Positions 24,598 to 33,707 of a stretch of 64,000 nt of DNA are shown here, piece after piece. The DNA comes from Antrihabitans spumae (GTDB taxonomy: Bacteria > Actinomycetota > Actinomycetes > Mycobacteriales > Mycobacteriaceae). Position 1 is the first letter of the stretch, and the number at the start of each line of letters is the position of its first letter. The translations under genes and the position numbers were made by a program. Below the pieces are notes generated by a model, which was not told the DNA's origin, did not search any database, and was given only the letters and a program-made list of their open reading frames with translations. The DNA lies in contig NZ_JBIMSN010000062.1 in the NCBI RefSeq assembly GCF_043944905.1, forward strand, positions 201,160 through 265,159. The letters are read 5' to 3'.

Positions 24598-27500
24598 ATG
24601 GGCTGGAATCACGGATCGGGCTGGAACTCCGGTCCACCGACCTGGTCGGAGCTGGAACGAGTGCTGTCCGGCAGGCCAGGCAGGACCAACCCGGAGGCGA
24701 TGTATCCGGGTGACGGCGGCGACAGTCCGGCGTGGTCGCGCAAGCGCGGCGAGTATCAGGCGGCACCGATCGATTCGATCGACGGACCGGTGGTGCCGTA
24801 CGCGGAGCTGCACGCACATTCGGCGTACAGCTTCCTCGACGGTGCCAGCCATCCCGAGGAACTCGTCGAGGAAGCCGTTCGACTCGGTCTGGAAGCTATC
24901 GCGATCACCGATCACGACGGCTTCTACGGGGTCGTCCGGTTTGCCGAAGCGGCCAAAGAGCTGAATATGAAGACGGTGTTCGGATCCGAACTGTCGTTGG
25001 ATACCACCGACGCCCGTACCGGTTCGCCGGATCCCAACGGCACACACCTGCTTGTGCTCGCCCGCGGCCAAGAAGGCTATCGACGCCTCTCTCGTGCAAT
25101 CGCAACCGCACATCTGGCGGGTGGCGAGAAAGGGAAGTTGCATTACGACTACGACGCGCTGACGGAGGCGGCCGGTGGGCACTGGCAGATCTTGACCGGC
25201 TGCCGAAAAGGTCACGTCCGCAAGGCTTTGACGCAAGGAGGAGCCGAAGCGGCAGGCGCGGCGCTTTTCGATCTGGTGGAACGGTTCGGCAAGGATCGAG
25301 TGGTCGTCGAATTGACCCATCACGGCATACCTGAGGACGACGAACGCAATGCCGTTCTCGCAACCATTGCCAGGCAACAGCAGCTGCAGGTGATCGCAAC
25401 GACGGGAGCGCATTTCGCCGCGCCACGCAGTCGCAGGCTTGCCATGGCGATGGCCGCGGTGCGGGCGAGGCAGAGCTTGGACGAGGCAGCCGGCTGGCTT
25501 GCGCCGACCGGTGGCGCGCATCTGCGATCCGGTGCCGAGATGGCCAGGCTGCTGCATGCCCATCCCGAAGCGGTCGGCAATGCGGCAGACCTCGGACGTG
25601 AGTGTGCATTCGACCTGAAGTTGATCGCCCCGCAGCTGCCACCGTTCGATGTCCCCGCTGGCCATACCGAAAACAGTTGGCTACGCGAATTGGCGATGAC
25701 GGGTGCCCGAAGGCGCTACGGCACCCCGGAGCGACAACCGAAGGCGTATCGGCAGATCGAGCACGAGCTGAAGATCATCGGCGAGCTGAAGTTCCCCGGT
25801 TACTTCCTTGTCGTGCACGACATCGTGTCGTTCTGCAAGAACAACGACATCCTTTGTCAGGGGCGAGGTTCCGCCGCCAACTCGGCCGTCTGCTACGCCA
25901 TCGGGATCACCAATGTCGATCCGGTCAACAACGAACTGCTCTTCGAGCGGTTTCTTTCGCAGGAGCGAGACGGTCCGCCGGACATCGATGTCGACATCGA
26001 ATCGGACCGGCGGGAAGAGGCAATTCAGCACGTCTACAACAAGTACGGCCGCGCGTATGCGGCACAGGTAGCCAATGTGATCACCTATCGAGGTAAGTCG
26101 TCGGTTCGGGATATTGCTCGCGCGCTTGGTTTTTCGCAAGGCCAGCAGGACGCGTGGAGCAAACAGGTGAACCGCTGGAGTGGCATAGGCAAGGAGGTCG
26201 ACACGGATATCCCTGCCGCGGTCCTCGAACTGGCGGAGCAGATCGAAGGATTTCCCCGACATCTCGGCATCCACTCCGGCGGGATGGTGATCTGTGACCG
26301 TCCGATTGCAGACGTCTGCCCGGTCGAATGGGCGCGGATGGAGAACCGAAGTGTTCTGCAGTGGGACAAAGACGACTGTGCCGCAGTGGGATTGGTCAAA
26401 TTCGACATGCTCGGCCTCGGCATGCTCTCGGCGTTGCACTACATGATCGACCTTGTCGCCGAGTTCAAGGACATCGAGGTGGATCTCGCCAGGCTCGACC
26501 TCACCGAAGCAGCCGTGTACGAAATGCTGCAGCGTGCCGACTCGGTCGGTGTGTTCCAGGTCGAATCCCGCGCACAGATGGCGACCCTGCCCCGGCTCAA
26601 GCCGCGAACGTTCTACGACCTCGTCGTCGAGGTGGCGCTGATTCGGCCAGGGCCGATCCAGGGTGGCTCGGTGCACCCGTACATCCGCAGGCACAACGGT
26701 CTGGAACCGGTGACCTACGACCACCCTGCGCTGAAGAACTCGCTCGAACGAACGAAAGGGGTTCCGCTCTTCCAGGAGCAGCTGATGCAGATGGCCATCG
26801 ACGTCGCGGGATTCTCCCCAGCCGAAGCCGATCAACTCCGACGCGCGATGGGATCCAAGCGGTCACCGGAAAAGATGGAACAGCTCAAGGGCAGGTTGTT
26901 CGACGGTATGCGGGAAATGCACGGCATCACAGGCAATGTCGCCGACCGTATCTACGAGAAGCTCTACGCGTTCGCCAATTTCGGCTTCCCGGAAAGTCAT
27001 TCGCAGAGTTTCGCCTCGCTGGTGTTCTACTCCTCGTGGTTCAAGCTGCACCACCCTGCAGCGTTCTGCGCGGGTCTGTTGCGAGCGCAGCCGATGGGCT
27101 TCTATTCCCCGCAATCGCTTGTCGCGGATGCTCGTCGCCACGGTGTGGTCGTGCACGGTCCCGACATCAACGCCAGTCGCGCAGAGGCGACCCTCGAGGA
27201 CAAGGGCATGGTGGTGCGGCTCGGTCTCGCTGCGGTCCGCCATATCGGCACCGAACTCGCGGAGCGGATCGTCGGTGCCCGCGAATCGGGTCCGTACTCG
27301 TCGTTTCTCGACCTCACCGGCCGAGTCGAGCTGAGTACCGCGCAAGCCGAAGCGCTGGCAACCGGCGGCGCACTCGGCAGCCTCGGCATCACTCGCCGAG
27401 AGGCACTGTGGGCTGCGGGTGCGGCAGCCGGCGAGCGACCCGATCGTCTGCCGGGTATCGGCGCATCGACACAATCCCCGGCATTGCCCGGCATGAGTGA

Positions 27501-27906
27501 TCTGGAACTGTCCGCGGCCGATGTGTGGGCGACAGGGGTGTCGCCGGGCACGTACCCGACCGAGTTTCTACGGCCGCAGCTGGACGCCCTCGGGGTCATC
27601 ACAGCCGATCGGCTACTTGCCGTTCCCGACGGCGATCGTGTGTTGGTCGGGGGAGCGGTGACGCACCGGCAACGTCCAGCGACGGCTGCGGGAGTCACCT
27701 TCATCAATCTCGAAGACGAGACGGGGATGGTCAACGTCGTCTGCTCGGTCGGGCTGTGGGCGAAGTACCGGAAGCTGGCGCAGATGGCACCTGCGCTGCT
27801 GGTCCGCGGGAAGGTGCAGAACGCCGAGGGGGCTGTAACCGTGGTTGCCGACCGATTACAACGGATGGATCTGCGAATAGCCGCTAAGTCTCGGGACTTT
27901 CGATGA
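24598..27906 (+). CDS. dnaE2: Error-prone DNA polymerase DnaE2
   Basis: 1102 residues, C-family polymerase. N-terminal PHP domain (YAELHAHSAYSFLDGASHP, ITDHDGFYG), palm domain with the catalytic acidic motif PPDIDVDIESDRREE, fingers (KFDMLGLGMLSAL), helix-hairpin-helix region and a C-terminal OB fold (VLVGGAVTHRQRP, FINLEDETGMVNVV). It is the mutasome polymerase that works with ImuA' and ImuB encoded 4.5 kb upstream. ATG 24598 is used because the SOS box lies just before it, although the frame is open to 24517. Confidence 0.95.
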   Translation: MGWNHGSGWNSGPPTWSELERVLSGRPGRTNPEAMYPGDGGDSPAWSRKRGEYQAAPIDSIDGPVVPYAELHAHSAYSFLDGASHPEELVEEAVRLGLEAIAITDHDGFYGVVRFAEAAKELNMKTVFGSELSLDTTDARTGSPDPNGTHLLVLARGQEGYRRLSRAIATAHLAGGEKGKLHYDYDALTEAAGGHWQILTGCRKGHVRKALTQGGAEAAGAALFDLVERFGKDRVVVELTHHGIPEDDERNAVLATIARQQQLQVIATTGAHFAAPRSRRLAMAMAAVRARQSLDEAAGWLAPTGGAHLRSGAEMARLLHAHPEAVGNAADLGRECAFDLKLIAPQLPPFDVPAGHTENSWLRELAMTGARRRYGTPERQPKAYRQIEHELKIIGELKFPGYFLVVHDIVSFCKNNDILCQGRGSAANSAVCYAIGITNVDPVNNELLFERFLSQERDGPPDIDVDIESDRREEAIQHVYNKYGRAYAAQVANVITYRGKSSVRDIARALGFSQGQQDAWSKQVNRWSGIGKEVDTDIPAAVLELAEQIEGFPRHLGIHSGGMVICDRPIADVCPVEWARMENRSVLQWDKDDCAAVGLVKFDMLGLGMLSALHYMIDLVAEFKDIEVDLARLDLTEAAVYEMLQRADSVGVFQVESRAQMATLPRLKPRTFYDLVVEVALIRPGPIQGGSVHPYIRRHNGLEPVTYDHPALKNSLERTKGVPLFQEQLMQMAIDVAGFSPAEADQLRRAMGSKRSPEKMEQLKGRLFDGMREMHGITGNVADRIYEKLYAFANFGFPESHSQSFASLVFYSSWFKLHHPAAFCAGLLRAQPMGFYSPQSLVADARRHGVVVHGPDINASRAEATLEDKGMVVRLGLAAVRHIGTELAERIVGARESGPYSSFLDLTGRVELSTAQAEALATGGALGSLGITRREALWAAGAAAGERPDRLPGIGASTQSPALPGMSDLELSAADVWATGVSPGTYPTEFLRPQLDALGVITADRLLAVPDGDRVLVGGAVTHRQRPATAAGVTFINLEDETGMVNVVCSVGLWAKYRKLAQMAPALLVRGKVQNAEGAVTVVADRLQRMDLRIAAKSRDFR

Positions 27907-27912
27907 TTCCGC

Positions 27913-27918
27913 TACCCT
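27913..27918 (+). promoter_or_regulatory. -10 element TACCCT for the DUF4349 gene
   Basis: TACCCT followed by 6 nt and the ATG, placed in the 18-bp gap after dnaE2. Leaderless geometry. Confidence 0.5.
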
Positions 27919-27924
27919 GCGATC

Positions 27925-28884
27925 ATGAAGCGCCTACTGCTCGCGATGTTCGTCGCGATGAGCTTTCTGCTGCTTGCCTGTGGGGACGACTCCAAGAGCG
28001 ACTCCAGCAACGATACCGACGCCTCATCGCCGGGTGCGCTGATGGATTCGGCGCCACCGCTCGCTGCGCCCGCCAACCCCGCCGAGCGCAGCATGGAAAC
28101 CCAGATGAAGGCGCCGCCAGGCGCCGATCAGGCAACGCGGAAGGAAATCACAACGGGCAGTGTGAACATCACCGCCTCGGATCCGATCGATGCAGCCCGC
28201 AAAGTCGCCGATCGCGTGACCTCGCTGGATGGCCGAATCGACGAAAAAACGGAGCATCCAGGTACCGACAACTACACGAAACCACGTGCGACGCTTACGG
28301 TTCGAGTTCCCTCGGACAAGACGGATCAACTGATCGACGATCTACAGGACTTCGGCAAGGTCACGAGCATCTCGGTCAGCAAGAGCGATGTCACGCTGCA
28401 GTACGAAGACGTCGACGCCCGGATCAAGGCACTACAGACCTCGGTCGACCGGCTGCGCGCGCTGATCGCCGGCGCGACCAACACCGCCGACCTGATCGAA
28501 GCCGAGAACGCGCTGTCGAACCGTCAGGCAGAGTTGGACGGTCTGACCGCCCAGAAGCGCGCGCTGGACGACCAGATCGAACTATCGACGCTCACAATCG
28601 AATTCGCGACAGAAGATGCACCGCCACCAGGAGAGGACCCAGGTCCGGACAACTTCTGGGACGGTATCGTCGCAGGCTGGAATTCCCTCGTCGACGCGAT
28701 CGGTGCGGTCGTGGTCTTCATCGGCAAAGCCATCCCGTGGCTCGGCTTCCTCGCGGTCGTCGGGGCTGTGATCTGGATCGGCTGGCGCGTGCTCGGGCGG
28801 ACCCGTCGTCCCGGGCGGCAGCAACCACAGCCACAACCCGAGCCGACCCGCGAGCACGAGGAAGCCCCTGCTGCAGACAAGTGA
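27925..28884 (+). CDS. DUF4349 lipoprotein with C-terminal membrane helix
   Basis: 319 residues. Signal peptide with lipobox LLLAC (Cys19 would be lipidated), a low-complexity Ser/Asp/Ala linker, then the DUF4349 domain (RKEITTGSVNITASDP, LTVRVPSDKTDQLIDDL, VTLQYEDVDARIKALQ) with a coiled-coil segment (about 165-215), and a C-terminal transmembrane helix (WLGFLAVVGAVIWIGWRVL) with a Gln/Pro-rich tail. The double anchoring (lipid plus helix) is typical of the family. Function unknown, envelope located. Confidence 0.87.
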   Translation: MKRLLLAMFVAMSFLLLACGDDSKSDSSNDTDASSPGALMDSAPPLAAPANPAERSMETQMKAPPGADQATRKEITTGSVNITASDPIDAARKVADRVTSLDGRIDEKTEHPGTDNYTKPRATLTVRVPSDKTDQLIDDLQDFGKVTSISVSKSDVTLQYEDVDARIKALQTSVDRLRALIAGATNTADLIEAENALSNRQAELDGLTAQKRALDDQIELSTLTIEFATEDAPPPGEDPGPDNFWDGIVAGWNSLVDAIGAVVVFIGKAIPWLGFLAVVGAVIWIGWRVLGRTRRPGRQQPQPQPEPTREHEEAPAADK

Positions 28885-28892
28885 TCTGGGCG

Positions 28893-29357
28893 CTAGACCC
28901 CACCGCCGAAGTCGTTTTGTCGCCACGCCTCGTATAGAGCGACCGACGCCGCGTTCGCAAGATTGAGTGAGCGTCGCCCCGCCAGCATCGGAATCCGCAG
29001 CTGCTCGGTGACGTGTGGGTCGTTGAGGACCTCGTCGGACAGCCCGGTCGGCTCCGGACCGAACAGCAGAACGTCGCCGGGCAGGTAGGCGATATCGGCG
29101 TAGGACGTCGTCGCGTGCGCGGTGAACGCGTACACCCGTTCGGGCTGTAGCGCTGCCCACGCCGACGGCAGGTCCTCGTGCACGGTCACCGACGCGAGGT
29201 CGTGGTAGTCGAGTCCGGCGCGACGCAGCTTGGGCTCGGACATGTCGAAGCCGAGCGGGCCTACCAGATGCAGTTCGCACCCGGTGCCGGCACTCAAGCG
29301 AATGGCGTTACCGGTGTTGGGTGGGATGCGGGGCTCGTGGAACATCAGTCGAAACAC
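28893..29357 (-). CDS. trmL: tRNA (cytidine(34)-2'-O)-methyltransferase TrmL
   Basis: 154 residues, SPOUT fold: motif 1 PRIPPNTGNAIRLSAGTGC, motif 2 VLLFGPEPTGLSDEV and motif 3 RIPMLAGRRSLNLANAASVAL form the knotted AdoMet site. Methylates the wobble ribose of tRNA-Leu isoacceptors in the characterised homologue. GTG start 29357 is preceded at 6 nt by CAGGCT. The mycobacterial counterpart is the spoU gene Rv3366 in the same neighbourhood. Confidence 0.9.
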   Translation of the reverse strand: MFRLMFHEPRIPPNTGNAIRLSAGTGCELHLVGPLGFDMSEPKLRRAGLDYHDLASVTVHEDLPSAWAALQPERVYAFTAHATTSYADIAYLPGDVLLFGPEPTGLSDEVLNDPHVTEQLRIPMLAGRRSLNLANAASVALYEAWRQNDFGGGV

Positions 29358-29390
29358 CCGACCAGCCTGTCAGAGGCGGAAAATGGAGTT

Positions 29391-29996
29391 ATGGCTAGCG
29401 TCGATTTCGAGGAGTTCGTCGACGAGGACTATTCCGAAGCGCAGTTGTCGGAGCAGCGCCTGTCCGATCGGCACTACACCCGCTGCTCGTTCCGCGACGC
29501 CGACCTGTCCGGCCTGACAACCGAACGTGTCGTGTTCACCGAGTGCGACTTCACCGGCGCGGACCTCGGTAGTTCCGTCCACGTCGCGTCGGCGTTCAGA
29601 TCGTGCACGTTCACGGGAACCACACTGTGGCACGGCACGTTTCGTGGCTGCTCGATGCTGGGATCGGTGTTCGAGCGGTGTCGAATGCGGCCCATCGTGC
29701 TGGAGGAGGTCGACTTCTCGCTGGCGTCGCTCGGTGGCGCAGATCTGCGGAAAGTGGACCTGAGCGATTGCCGGTTTCGCGAGGCGAGCCTGGTGCAGGC
29801 GGACTTTCGCGGCGCATCGCTGCACTCGGTCGATCTGACGGGTGCCCGCACGATCGGCCTGAAGTTGGACAACGCCGATCTGCGGGGCGCTCGGATGGAT
29901 GCACAACTGTGGATGTCGGCCAAGGTCGACGGTGCACGAATCGAACTGACCCAAGCGGTCGCCTACGCGCGCGCGAACGGCCTGATCGTCGAGTAG
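29391..29996 (+). CDS. mfpA: Pentapeptide repeat protein, MfpA-like
   Basis: 201 residues built of A(D/N)LXX pentapeptides that form a right-handed beta-helix (SFRDADLSGL, FTECDFTGADLG, SLGGADLRKVDLSDC, QADFRGASLHSVDLTGA). The C-terminal helix IELTQAVAYARANGL matches the dimerisation end of mycobacterial MfpA, and position near folD and trmL also matches. MfpA mimics DNA and interacts with gyrase, lowering quinolone susceptibility. The usual upstream conservon (small GTPase) genes are absent here. GAAAAT lies 6 nt before the ATG. Confidence 0.8.
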   Translation: MASVDFEEFVDEDYSEAQLSEQRLSDRHYTRCSFRDADLSGLTTERVVFTECDFTGADLGSSVHVASAFRSCTFTGTTLWHGTFRGCSMLGSVFERCRMRPIVLEEVDFSLASLGGADLRKVDLSDCRFREASLVQADFRGASLHSVDLTGARTIGLKLDNADLRGARMDAQLWMSAKVDGARIELTQAVAYARANGLIVE

Positions 29997-30033
29997 CGCG
30001 GGATCGCGCACTCGCGTCTGAAACAATGGAGTT

Positions 30034-30873
30034 GTGATTCTCCTTGACGGCAAAGCGACCCGTGACGAAATCTTCGAGGACCTGACCAAACGAGTTGCAT
30101 TGCTGCGGGAGCGTGGAATCACGCCCGGCCTCGGCACGGTGCTGGTCGGCGACGATCCTGGCTCGGCAACGTACGTCCGTCTCAAGCACAGCGACTGCGC
30201 GAAGGTCGGCATCAATTCGATCCGCCGCGACCTGCCTGCCGATGTGAGCCAGGCGCAACTCGACGACACCATCGACGAACTGAACGCCGATCCCGCCTGC
30301 ACGGGCTACATCGTCCAGGTCCCGCTGCCGAAGCACCTCGACGAGAACGCCGCGCTGGAACGGATCGATCCCGACAAGGACGCCGACGGTCTGCATCCGG
30401 TCAACCTCGGCCGTCTGGTGCTCGGCAAGGAGTCGGCGTTGCCGTGCACGCCGCGGGGCATAGTCCACCTCCTGCGGCGCTACGACGTGCCGATCGCCGG
30501 TGCGAACGTCGTCATTGTCGGCCGCGGCATCACCGTCGGCCGACCGCTTGGCCTCATGCTGACCAGACGGTCTGAGAATGCCACAGTGACGCTGTGCCAC
30601 ACCGGAACTCGTGATCTCGCCGCCGAAGTGCGTCGTGCCGACATCGTGGTTGCGGCAGCGGGCGTACCGGGATTGATCACCAAGGACATGGTCCGGCCGG
30701 GCGCTGCGGTCATCGACGTCGGCGCGACCCGTGGTCCCGATGGACGTGTTGGCGATCTCGCGGTCGACGTCGCCGATGTTGCAGGCTTCCTCTCACCGAA
30801 CCCGGGTGGTGTCGGACCGCTCACTCGCGCATTCCTGCTGTCCAATGTCGTCGAACGGGCCGAACAGGAATGA
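30034..30873 (+). CDS. folD: Methylenetetrahydrofolate dehydrogenase/cyclohydrolase FolD
   Basis: 279 residues. Interconverts 5,10-methylene- and 10-formyl-tetrahydrofolate with NADP. Motifs: active-site YVRLKHSDCAKVGI with the catalytic Lys, VQVPLPKHL, and NADP-binding VIVGRGITVGRPLG, ending with PNPGGVGPLTRAFLL. GTG start with AACAAT 6 nt upstream. A one-carbon supply enzyme located next to the methionine genes. Confidence 0.96.
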   Translation: MILLDGKATRDEIFEDLTKRVALLRERGITPGLGTVLVGDDPGSATYVRLKHSDCAKVGINSIRRDLPADVSQAQLDDTIDELNADPACTGYIVQVPLPKHLDENAALERIDPDKDADGLHPVNLGRLVLGKESALPCTPRGIVHLLRRYDVPIAGANVVIVGRGITVGRPLGLMLTRRSENATVTLCHTGTRDLAAEVRRADIVVAAAGVPGLITKDMVRPGAAVIDVGATRGPDGRVGDLAVDVADVAGFLSPNPGGVGPLTRAFLLSNVVERAEQE

Positions 30874-30880
30874 CGAGCAA

Positions 30881-31183
30881 GTGACGAGCCGGACCGGCCG
30901 CAGTCGCATCGTGCTGTACGTCCGCTGCCACCTCCCGATGGTGGTGGTCGTCGCGGTCGTCGCACTTGCCGTCGTGTTCATCCTGTCCGAACGGTGGCGT
31001 CGCGGAGCATTGGTGTTCGGCTCGGCGACCCTGCTCGGCGCGGCGTTTCGGCTGTGTCTACCGACCGATCGCGTCGGGCTGCTCGCAGTCAGGGGTCGAT
31101 GGTTCGATGTCGGCGCGATGACAGCGGTTGGCGCGGCAATCGTTCTGCTTGCTGCATCGATCGATCCGCTCGGCACGGGTTAG
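30881..31183 (+). CDS. DUF3017 small membrane protein (Rv3355c-like)
   Basis: 100 residues with three hydrophobic segments (LPMVVVVAVVALAVVFILSE, ALVFGSATLLGAAFRL, MTAVGAAIVLLAASI). Conserved downstream partner of folD in actinobacteria. The GTG start is 8 nt after the folD stop, bridged by a 4-codon mini-ORF. Function unknown. Confidence 0.82.
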   Translation: MTSRTGRSRIVLYVRCHLPMVVVVAVVALAVVFILSERWRRGALVFGSATLLGAAFRLCLPTDRVGLLAVRGRWFDVGAMTAVGAAIVLLAASIDPLGTG

Positions 31184-31193
31184 CGGCAAAGAT

Positions 31194-32333
31194 CTAACCC
31201 CGTCGCGCGAGTTCCATCGTCTCGTCCAGCAGTGTTGCGACCGCTGTCGCTTCGGTGAGGAAGCCGTCGTGACCGTCCTTCGAATGCACGATCTCCAGCC
31301 CACGACAACCCGGTAGGAGGTCTGCGAGTTCCTGCTGGGTCCGCAGCGGGTACAGGCGATCGGAGTCGACACCGCCGACCACACACGGCACCTGCGTTGC
31401 ACGAAGCGCGGCTTCGACGCCACCTCGGTTGCGACCGACGTCGTGGCGGTTCATCGCCTCGGTCAGCAGGACGTAGGTTGCGGGATCGAAGCGCGCGATC
31501 AGCTTCTCGGCCTGGTGCTCGAGGTAGCTTTCGACCGCGTAACGCCCACCCTCCCAGGGGTTTTCGTCCTCCTGCGAGAAGTTCTCGAAACGATGGTCGA
31601 GTTCGAACTCGGTCCGGTAGGTCAGATGTGCGATCCGGCGGGCGATGCCGATGCCCGTCGTCGGAGTGCGGCCGGTGCCGTGATAGTCGCCGCCCTGCCA
31701 GTCCGGGTCGGCCTGAATCGCGGCGATCTGGGTCGTCTGTGTGCCGATCTGGTCGGCTGTCGCGCGAGCCCCGACGGCGAGCACAAGTGCGGAGGACACG
31801 CGATCGGGCGCACCGACCATCCACTCCAACACACGCATGCCGCCCATGGATCCGCCGACGACCGATGCGAGCCGCTCGACACCGAAGGCATCGGCAAGAG
31901 CGATTTCGGCCGACACCTGGTCGCGGATCGAGATTTCGGGGAAACGGGAACCCCAGACCTTGCCGTCCGGTGCGATCGAACCGGGGCCCGTGGTGCCGCG
32001 GCAGCCGCCGAGCACGTTGGTTGCCACGACGCACCATTCGTCGGTGTCGATCGGTGCGCCCGGCCCGACCATGCCGTTCCACCAACCGGGTGAAGGATGC
32101 TCGGAGTTCGCGGGACCGGTGATGTGCGAATCGCCGGTCAGCGCGTGCTCGACGAGCACGATGTTGTCCTTGTTCGGAGACAGCGCGCCCCAGCGTTGGA
32201 CCGCGAGGGTGACCTCGGGAATCACTGCGCCGCTTTCGAGTACGACCTCGCCGATCGACACGCTGCCGAGCCGCCCGTCCGGAGGCGGCAGAACCGCCTC
32301 CGGACGTGCTGCTCGAGATTTACTCACTGTCAA
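31194..32333 (-). CDS. metX: Homoserine O-acetyltransferase MetX
   Basis: 379 residues, alpha/beta-hydrolase fold. Acetylates homoserine with acetyl-CoA for methionine synthesis. Nucleophile Ser162 in VVGGSMGGM, acid in CVVGGVDSDRLYPL, and His in the HSKDGHDGF motif near the end. The TTG at 32333 overlaps the metY stop (TTGA). An in-frame GTG two codons in (32327) is an alternative, and neither has a Shine-Dalgarno. Co-transcribed behind metY, so it falls under the SAM-IV riboswitch and uORF upstream. Confidence 0.93.
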   Translation of the reverse strand: MTVSKSRAARPEAVLPPPDGRLGSVSIGEVVLESGAVIPEVTLAVQRWGALSPNKDNIVLVEHALTGDSHITGPANSEHPSPGWWNGMVGPGAPIDTDEWCVVATNVLGGCRGTTGPGSIAPDGKVWGSRFPEISIRDQVSAEIALADAFGVERLASVVGGSMGGMRVLEWMVGAPDRVSSALVLAVGARATADQIGTQTTQIAAIQADPDWQGGDYHGTGRTPTTGIGIARRIAHLTYRTEFELDHRFENFSQEDENPWEGGRYAVESYLEHQAEKLIARFDPATYVLLTEAMNRHDVGRNRGGVEAALRATQVPCVVGGVDSDRLYPLRTQQELADLLPGCRGLEIVHSKDGHDGFLTEATAVATLLDETMELARRG

Positions 32334-33625
32334 GATGCTGCCGCCGTCAGCCCAACCTCGAGGTCGGCAAGAATGTCGGCGATACCTTCGATGCCGACTG
32401 CCAGACGGACGAGACCGGGGGTGACACCCGATGCGAGCTGTTCCTCGGGAGTCAGCTGCGAGTGGGTCGTCGAAGCCGGGTGGATCACCAGTGAACGCAC
32501 GTCACCGATGTTAGCGACATGGCTGTGCAGCGTCAGCGCGTTGACGAAGCGCTTGCCTGCGTCGACGCCACCGGCCACCTCGAACGCCACGATCGCGCCT
32601 GCGCCCTTCGGCGCGAGCTTCTGTCCGAGCTCGTACCAAGGCGACGACGGCAGGCCTGCGTAGGCAACGGACGTCACCTCAGGACGGGCTTCGAGCCACT
32701 CGGCGACCGCCTTGGCGTTCTGGACGTGACGCTCGACCCGCAGGCTCAAGGTCTCGATACCTTGGCTGATCAGGAAGGCGTTGAACGGCGATATTGCCGC
32801 ACCGAGGTCGCGGAGCAACTGGACACGGGCCTTCAAGGAAAAGGCCGGCGCGCCGAGATCGGCGAACACGACACCGTGGTAGCTGGGATCGGGTGTCGTG
32901 AATCCGGGGAAGCGACCCTGAGTCCAGTCGAACGTGCCACCGTCGACGATCACGCCGGCAATGGCGGAACCGTGTCCGCCGAGGTACTTCGTCGCGGAGT
33001 GCACGACGATGTCGGCGCCGTGCTTCAGCGGCTGGATCAGGTACGGCGTCGCGACGGTGTTGTCGACGATGAGCGGGATACCCGACTCGTGCGCGACGGC
33101 CGAGACACCGGGGATGTCGAAGATATCGTTCTTCGGGTTCGAGATCGTCTCACCGAAGAAGGCTTTTGTGTTCGGGCGGATTGCGGCGCGCCACTGCTCG
33201 AGGTCGTCCGGATCTTCGACGAACGACACCTCGATGCCGAGCTTGGGCAGCGAGTAGTGGAAGAGGTTGTAGGTGCCGCCGTAGAGGCGAGGGCTCGACA
33301 CGATGTGGTCGCCGGCGCCTGCGATGTTCAGAATCGAGTAGGTCTCGGCGGCCTGACCCGATGCGACGAGCAGAGCTGCGACGCCGCCTTCGAGTGCCGC
33401 GACGCGCTGTTCGACGGCATCCTGAGTCGGGTTCATGATGCGGGTGTAGATGTTGCCAGGCTCGGCAAGTCCGAACAGGGCTGCGGCGTGGTCGGTGTTG
33501 TTGAACGTGTAGGACGTGGTCTGGTAGATCGGCAGTGCGCGCGCGTTGGTCGTGCCGTCGGGGACCTGGCCGACGTGAACTTGCTTGGTCTCGAAAGACC
33601 ATTCGGGCGCAACGGATTCAGTCAT
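32330..33625 (-). CDS. metY: O-acetylhomoserine sulfhydrylase (aminocarboxypropyltransferase) MetY
   Basis: 431 residues, Cys/Met-metabolism PLP enzyme. PLP lysine Lys213 in HSATKYLGGHG, phosphate-binding ASGQAAETY, YTRIMNPTQDAVEQR, and C-terminal SLVIHPASTTHSQLTPEE. It turns O-acetylhomoserine and sulfide into homocysteine. First gene of a metY-metX operon. Its leader carries a SAM-IV riboswitch and a poly-Cys uORF, tying expression to both methionine/SAM and cysteine status. A CTGGAG ribosome site lies about 8 nt before the ATG. Confidence 0.95.
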   Translation of the reverse strand: MTESVAPEWSFETKQVHVGQVPDGTTNARALPIYQTTSYTFNNTDHAAALFGLAEPGNIYTRIMNPTQDAVEQRVAALEGGVAALLVASGQAAETYSILNIAGAGDHIVSSPRLYGGTYNLFHYSLPKLGIEVSFVEDPDDLEQWRAAIRPNTKAFFGETISNPKNDIFDIPGVSAVAHESGIPLIVDNTVATPYLIQPLKHGADIVVHSATKYLGGHGSAIAGVIVDGGTFDWTQGRFPGFTTPDPSYHGVVFADLGAPAFSLKARVQLLRDLGAAISPFNAFLISQGIETLSLRVERHVQNAKAVAEWLEARPEVTSVAYAGLPSSPWYELGQKLAPKGAGAIVAFEVAGGVDAGKRFVNALTLHSHVANIGDVRSLVIHPASTTHSQLTPEEQLASGVTPGLVRLAVGIEGIADILADLEVGLTAAAS

Positions 33626-33672
33626 GGAAACTCCAGAGAAAGGTAATGGGAATGCGGGGCGGGGGATGGGGT

Positions 33673-33693
33673 CTATCCGCTACAGCAACACAT
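33673..33693 (-). CDS. Leader mini-ORF MCCCSG (candidate cysteine-sensing attenuator peptide)
   Basis: On the minus strand a perfect AGGAGG (33701-33706) sits 7 nt before ATG, which opens Met-Cys-Cys-Cys-Ser-Gly and stops at TAG. Three consecutive cysteine codons in a six-codon frame with ideal initiation signals are very unlikely by chance in a leader. In mycobacteria poly-cysteine uORFs are known to act as cysteine-responsive attenuators of downstream operons. Here it lies between the SAM-IV aptamer and metY. The same frame is open much further upstream, but that longer ORF would run through the riboswitch and is not credible. Confidence 0.7.
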   Translation of the reverse strand: MCCCSG

Positions 33694-33707
33694 TTTGAAA
33701 CCTCCTA

